Shown here one piece after another: positions 60,314 to 64,000 of a DNA stretch of 64,000 bases. The stretch covers positions 1 through 64,000 of the forward strand of contig CAUPES010000006.1 in assembly GCA_963510375.1 (NCBI GenBank), in the 5' to 3' direction. The position numbers and the translations under genes are program-made. The notes below the pieces were generated by a model that ran no database searches, was not told the origin of the DNA, and saw nothing but the letters and a program-made list of their open reading frames with translations. This stretch comes from Fastidiosipila sp963510375 (lineage in GTDB: Bacteria > Bacillota > Clostridia > Saccharofermentanales > Fastidiosipilaceae). The stretch's first letter is position 1; each line of letters begins with the position of its first letter.

Positions 60314-61861
60314 ATGAAAAAGGAATTATCTTGGAATGAATTATTGAGCACTAATAGAAGTAGAGTTTCATCAAGTAAAGCTAGTAAAAATGATGGTAGA
60401 AATGCCTTTGAAAAAGATTACCATCGTATAATTTTAAGTGCTTCTTTTAGAAGATTGCAAGATAAGACTCAAGTTTTTCCACTGGATCAAAGTGACTTTG
60501 TTCGAACAAGGCTCACACATTCATTAGAAGTTTCTTCAGTTGCAAGATCTCTTGGTAGTCAAGTTACCAACATGTTGTCAAAAAGGGGAATGGATAACGT
60601 TCCTAATTACCAACAGAGTAAAGAAATTGGTGATTTATTATCTTGTGCAGGTCTATTGCACGATATTGGTAATCCACCTTTTGGACATTATGGTGAGACA
60701 ACTATAAGAAACTATTATAAAAAAGCTTTAGAGAGATTAACTTTTAAAAATAAGCCTTTAAAATCTTATTTAAATAAGCAAATGGAAGAAGATTTATTAA
60801 ATTTTGAGGGTAATGCTCAAGTCTTAAGACTTCTATCAAAGCTTCATTATTTAAAAGATGAGCATGGAATGAATTTAACATATGGTTTATTAAATACTTT
60901 AATTAAATATCCTGTTAATTCACTCTTAGTTAACCCAGATATTGATGATGTTAGATATCATAAAATGGGATATTTTTGGGCGGAGCGTGATTTATTTAAA
61001 GCAATAACTTCAGATACGAACACGTTTATTGATAATTTTGATGAAGGCACTAATTTAAAAGATATATTAGAAGATACAAGTATTTTAAATGATAGTGTTA
61101 AACAATTAAGCTTTGCACCAGAGTTGAGAAATTCTGAAGCTGTTAGACATCCACTAACATATTTACTAGAAGCTGCTGATGATATCTCATATAGAACTGC
61201 TGATATTGAAGATGCATCACGTAAAGGTAAAATTACATATTCAGATTTAAAATACTATTTAAGTAGATCAAGCAGGATAGCAGACTATGATAAGAATATA
61301 GTTGAAACTTATAATCTAGCAGTTAACAAATTAGATGAATGTTTAAAAGATGCCCAGAATAATCATGAGGAAAAGTCATCACTATATGCAATTCAAAATT
61401 GGTTGATTTATATCCAAAAAATATTAATTGAGTCAATTGGACAAACTTTCGTAGATAATTATCAATTAATTATGAGCGGGAGTTATGTTTATGATCTATT
61501 CCATAATAACTTAGCTGGCCTTATACTTAATGTTCTTGGAGATCTCGCATATGATTATGTGTTTTCTAGTCAATCTATAGTTGAGTTGGAAGTAGCAGCA
61601 GATGCGATTATTACAGGGTTATTGGATAAATTTGTTCCAGCTGCGATAAATTTTGACACAGAAATAGAGCAGAATCCTGTTGAGAAAAGGCTAATAGCAT
61701 TAATTTCCGACAATTATAGACTGGCTTATAAGCGTGAAGCAGAAGGCAAAAGTGAAGGTGAAAAGCTCTATAGACGCTTACTACTAGTAAACGACTACAT
61801 CTGCGGTATGACAGATAGTTTTGCTAGAGATCTATACTATAAATTTAATGGTATTTATTAA
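60314..61861 (+). CDS. dgt: Deoxyguanosinetriphosphate triphosphohydrolase (dGTPase)
   Basis: Hydrolyses dGTP (or other dNTPs) to nucleoside and triphosphate. The 515-residue HD-domain protein has the metal-binding residues in RLTHSLEVSSVARSLG (about 61-76) and LLHDIGNPPFGHYGE (about 114-128). It also has FEGNAQVLRLL and the LLEAADDISYRTADIED segment typical of dGTPases. I chose the ATG at 60314: its ribosome-binding site AAAGGA lies 9 bases upstream, and the two earlier ATG codons are too close to it. It is divergent from dnaA. Confidence 0.9.
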   Translation: MKKELSWNELLSTNRSRVSSSKASKNDGRNAFEKDYHRIILSASFRRLQDKTQVFPLDQSDFVRTRLTHSLEVSSVARSLGSQVTNMLSKRGMDNVPNYQQSKEIGDLLSCAGLLHDIGNPPFGHYGETTIRNYYKKALERLTFKNKPLKSYLNKQMEEDLLNFEGNAQVLRLLSKLHYLKDEHGMNLTYGLLNTLIKYPVNSLLVNPDIDDVRYHKMGYFWAERDLFKAITSDTNTFIDNFDEGTNLKDILEDTSILNDSVKQLSFAPELRNSEAVRHPLTYLLEAADDISYRTADIEDASRKGKITYSDLKYYLSRSSRIADYDKNIVETYNLAVNKLDECLKDAQNNHEEKSSLYAIQNWLIYIQKILIESIGQTFVDNYQLIMSGSYVYDLFHNNLAGLILNVLGDLAYDYVFSSQSIVELEVAADAIITGLLDKFVPAAINFDTEIEQNPVEKRLIALISDNYRLAYKREAEGKSEGEKLYRRLLLVNDYICGMTDSFARDLYYKFNGIY

Positions 61862-61940
61862 ATTTTGTTTCAGTGTTATTTAGCTTAGCAATTTAATTAT
61901 TATTAAAATTAATAATTTCAAAATTTTTAGTTTAAATTAA

Positions 61941-63998
61941 TTAATTATTAATTTTACCTTGTCCCGGTGGGAGAATACGTTTAAAGGTGTAATTTAAATT
62001 GCCTAATTCTTCTTGGACAAAAGCTTCTAATACATCAAATTCATGTGCCAACACCTGCAACTTATCCTCAGAAATACCATTACGACTATATTTATTTTCT
62101 ACTATAATTCTTGCAAGCTCTTGCCAATTAATTCTAGATTTAAACTCATTACCAACAGAATTATCTTGCTTGCTGTTTAAATAATCAATCTCAGTATTTT
62201 CTAATAACTGTGCTAAATCTAATTCAGTCATACTCGCATTTAGACTAAATTTATTTAAGATTCCATGTAGATTCAATAATTCATTCCAATAGTAATTAGC
62301 ATGAGCTTTTCTATCATTGAACTTATCTTTCATAAAATCAAAATTATGAATATTATTTATAAATTTCATTCTGTATCGGTAATACAGATAGGCAAGAAGC
62401 AATAATAGAGCTATAGCTGAAATAATTAGCAAAGTGGACCAAAGTGCTTTGAAATCAATTTGTGACCTTTTTTGATCTTGCTCGGCTAAAGTTGTTGTAC
62501 TTGTAGTATTAGAACTACTTGAACTTGGAGTAGTTGTACTTTCATTATTGTTTTCAGTTGTAGGCTTAGCACTTGGAGTCGTAGTAGGCTCTGGTGTTGG
62601 GCTCGGAGTAGGTGTAGGCTCAACATTATCTTTGTTAGAGTTATCACCATATCCAGGCGTAGGGTCTAGCGTAACCCATCCAAGACCATTCAAATAAACT
62701 TCAGTCCAGGCATGTGCATATTTTGAGTTTAAGAAAGAACTACTTCCACCATTTGTTTTACTCAAATCTCTCAGAGTATAACCTTCGACATATCTAGCAG
62801 GAATACCATTTAACCTTGCCAGCATAGTCATGGCAGTAGCATAATAAGTACAATAACCAATTTTAGTACTCAAGAAGTGTTCTAAAAAGTCAACATTATC
62901 AGACGGAGTTTCGACATTCAAACTATAAGAAAAATCAGGGTTATTGATAAAGTAACTTAATAAAGCTTGAACAGTTGTATATGGCCCAGTGCTTTCGGCG
63001 GTTAAACTTTTTGCTAGTTCATAAATAGATCCACCTGCTTGATAAAGAGGAGAATCTGGAACTTGTAGATAATTCTTGTATGCATTTTCCTGGTTGCTTA
63101 AAGTTTTATTTTCCGAAGCAAATTGTTTAGCAGCAGAATCTAATTCGGATAAATTACTTATATTAGGTTTATTTCCATTAAAACCAAGACTTTCTGCATC
63201 AATATCGTAAGTAGAAACACCATAAAAATGCTTATTATTAAAAGATTCTTTTGCATAAACCATTGCAGCTTGATTGAAATAAAAGAGTAAAGCTTCATCT
63301 CTGCTTGATTTTAAGCGAGTGGGAGTACCACTTAAGAACAAAATTTGAGTACCTTGACGTAAAGGTTTCAATTCATAGGAATAATTTTTAAAGACTTCAT
63401 TTTCATCAATATTATGTAAATGCTTGAAAAAATCTTTATTAGCAGGTTCATTAAATACTTCAATCTCGGATCCACTATTGAAAGGTGAATTATATCTATA
63501 GTTAGGATTGTTAACCGTCCTAAACCATGACAATCCATTATAAAAGTCAGAACTTTGAATTTTTAGAAGTTGTGGGGCTGTTCCAGTAAGTTCAGCAATC
63601 TTCTGATCTTTTAGCTCAATTGATCCGCCTAACCTATTAGTTAAAGGGTAGAAACCGTCTTGCCCAATTGAATAGGAGTTTACACTAAGTTCGTTTTGGA
63701 AAGAGCTAGGGAATATCGTCATAACATCATCGACAATACCTTGCCAGAAGGGAGAGTAGATCCTATTGTAATTTGTACTTTTTCCAAAGAATGTAGCTAA
63801 GATAATTGAAATTATTACAATAAAAATCAAGTGAATTCCAACTTTTCCTAAATGCTTATTAGTAGACTTAGGAGATGCTGTTTGGAACAAATTATGTAAA
63901 TAGGAAGAACTCATTAAAGTCATAATAACTGAGATTGCCAATAATGGAATTATATAAATAAATAAATTTGATATATTTAAATATATTCCAAGAGTCAA
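61941..63998 (-). CDS. Transglutaminase-like membrane protein, 5' end at window edge
   Basis: A large membrane protein of the TgpA-like (transglutaminase domain) type. The visible 685 residues include two N-terminal membrane segments and an external region of about 300 residues. The transglutaminase core follows, with a Cys-His-Asp triad in GYCTYYATAM (about 380), KYAHAWTEVYL and LDPTPGYG. A Pro/Thr/Ser linker rich in PTP and TTT is next, then one membrane helix (LWSTLLIISAIALLLLLAYL). The C-terminal cytoplasmic domain resembles DUF4129 and ends in a basic tail. The ATG at 63998 is at the window edge and the true start is probably further on. The surface role is unknown. Confidence 0.85.
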   Translation of the reverse strand: MTLGIYLNISNLFIYIIPLLAISVIMTLMSSSYLHNLFQTASPKSTNKHLGKVGIHLIFIVIISIILATFFGKSTNYNRIYSPFWQGIVDDVMTIFPSSFQNELSVNSYSIGQDGFYPLTNRLGGSIELKDQKIAELTGTAPQLLKIQSSDFYNGLSWFRTVNNPNYRYNSPFNSGSEIEVFNEPANKDFFKHLHNIDENEVFKNYSYELKPLRQGTQILFLSGTPTRLKSSRDEALLFYFNQAAMVYAKESFNNKHFYGVSTYDIDAESLGFNGNKPNISNLSELDSAAKQFASENKTLSNQENAYKNYLQVPDSPLYQAGGSIYELAKSLTAESTGPYTTVQALLSYFINNPDFSYSLNVETPSDNVDFLEHFLSTKIGYCTYYATAMTMLARLNGIPARYVEGYTLRDLSKTNGGSSSFLNSKYAHAWTEVYLNGLGWVTLDPTPGYGDNSNKDNVEPTPTPSPTPEPTTTPSAKPTTENNNESTTTPSSSSSNTTSTTTLAEQDQKRSQIDFKALWSTLLIISAIALLLLLAYLYYRYRMKFINNIHNFDFMKDKFNDRKAHANYYWNELLNLHGILNKFSLNASMTELDLAQLLENTEIDYLNSKQDNSVGNEFKSRINWQELARIIVENKYSRNGISEDKLQVLAHEFDVLEAFVQEELGNLNYTFKRILPPGQGKINN

Positions 63999-64000
63999 TG

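Noticed and set aside
1..64000. tRNA, rRNA or CRISPR elements
   Set aside because: No T-arm-like motifs with a matching acceptor stem, no rRNA-like sequence and no spaced direct repeats were found on reading both strands. This is a visual check only, not a covariance search.

Overview
The window is a low-GC, gene-dense bacterial chromosome segment that spans the replication origin. The organism looks like an anaerobic low-GC Firmicute of the class Clostridia. The basis for this is a class III (oxygen-sensitive) ribonucleotide reductase, CtsR/ClpC heat-shock control, RemB, Shine-Dalgarno sequences of the GGAGG type, and a gyrB-recF-dnaN-dnaA cluster. I cannot name the species from sequence alone. 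Nearly all housekeeping genes left of about 58.5 kb lie on the minus strand and so point away from the origin. Plus-strand exceptions are a GH18 gene, the msrA-to-CpXC block (27.0-34.2 kb), a HTH/coiled-coil gene and dgt. No tRNA, rRNA, CRISPR array or intact insertion sequence was seen.

Layout, left to right. (1) 0-5.5 kb is accessory DNA: an XRE regulator, a type III restriction-modification pair (mod, res) and a kinase-like ORF that stops early, flanked by the decayed 3' end of a large serine recombinase. (2) 5.6-9.8 kb is a MarR-controlled heterodimeric ABC exporter. It is followed by a GH18 hydrolase, a phosphohexomutase and a uracil/xanthine permease (10.1-14.4 kb). (3) 14.4-20.3 kb is an operon of DUF1858, DUF438/hemerythrin/PAS, nrdD, nrdG and a SufT-like gene behind a cobalamin riboswitch with its own terminator. 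(4) 20.4-26.7 kb holds a lipoprotein, class I fructose-bisphosphate aldolase, a small coiled-coil protein and a second heterodimeric ABC exporter. (5) 27.0-34.2 kb on the plus strand holds msrA-msrB-cca and then a group of zinc-ribbon membrane/surface proteins with a LOG-family enzyme. (6) 34.4-40 kb holds clpC, ctsR (with two CtsR boxes), an exonuclease and a secreted CHAP-domain protein. (7) 40.3-51.6 kb holds rpoC, rpoB (own promoter), a membrane-anchored foldase and a CNNM/HlyC-type transporter. (8) 52.1-64 kb holds a HTH/coiled-coil protein, parB, a parS-like palindrome, gyrB, remB, recF, dnaN, the likely oriC, dnaA, dgt and a transglutaminase-like membrane protein cut by the window edge.

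How the parts fit. The origin block supplies initiation (dnaA, dnaN), repair (recF), topology (gyrB) and origin marking (parB with a parS-like site). The cobalamin riboswitch most plausibly silences the B12-independent nucleotide reductase when B12 is plentiful. The heat-shock genes are tied together by CtsR boxes. Several envelope proteins (29.7, 38.9 and 61.9 kb) share Thr/Pro-rich linkers and are probably surface or cell-wall associated.

The most notable items are the riboswitch-controlled nrdDG operon with its hemerythrin/PAS companions, the palindrome between gyrB and parB that looks like both parS and terminator, a ParB with no ParA beside it, the type III R-M locus with a broken kinase and recombinase remnant, and a repeated TTACCAAC motif upstream of the HTH/coiled-coil gene and dgt.
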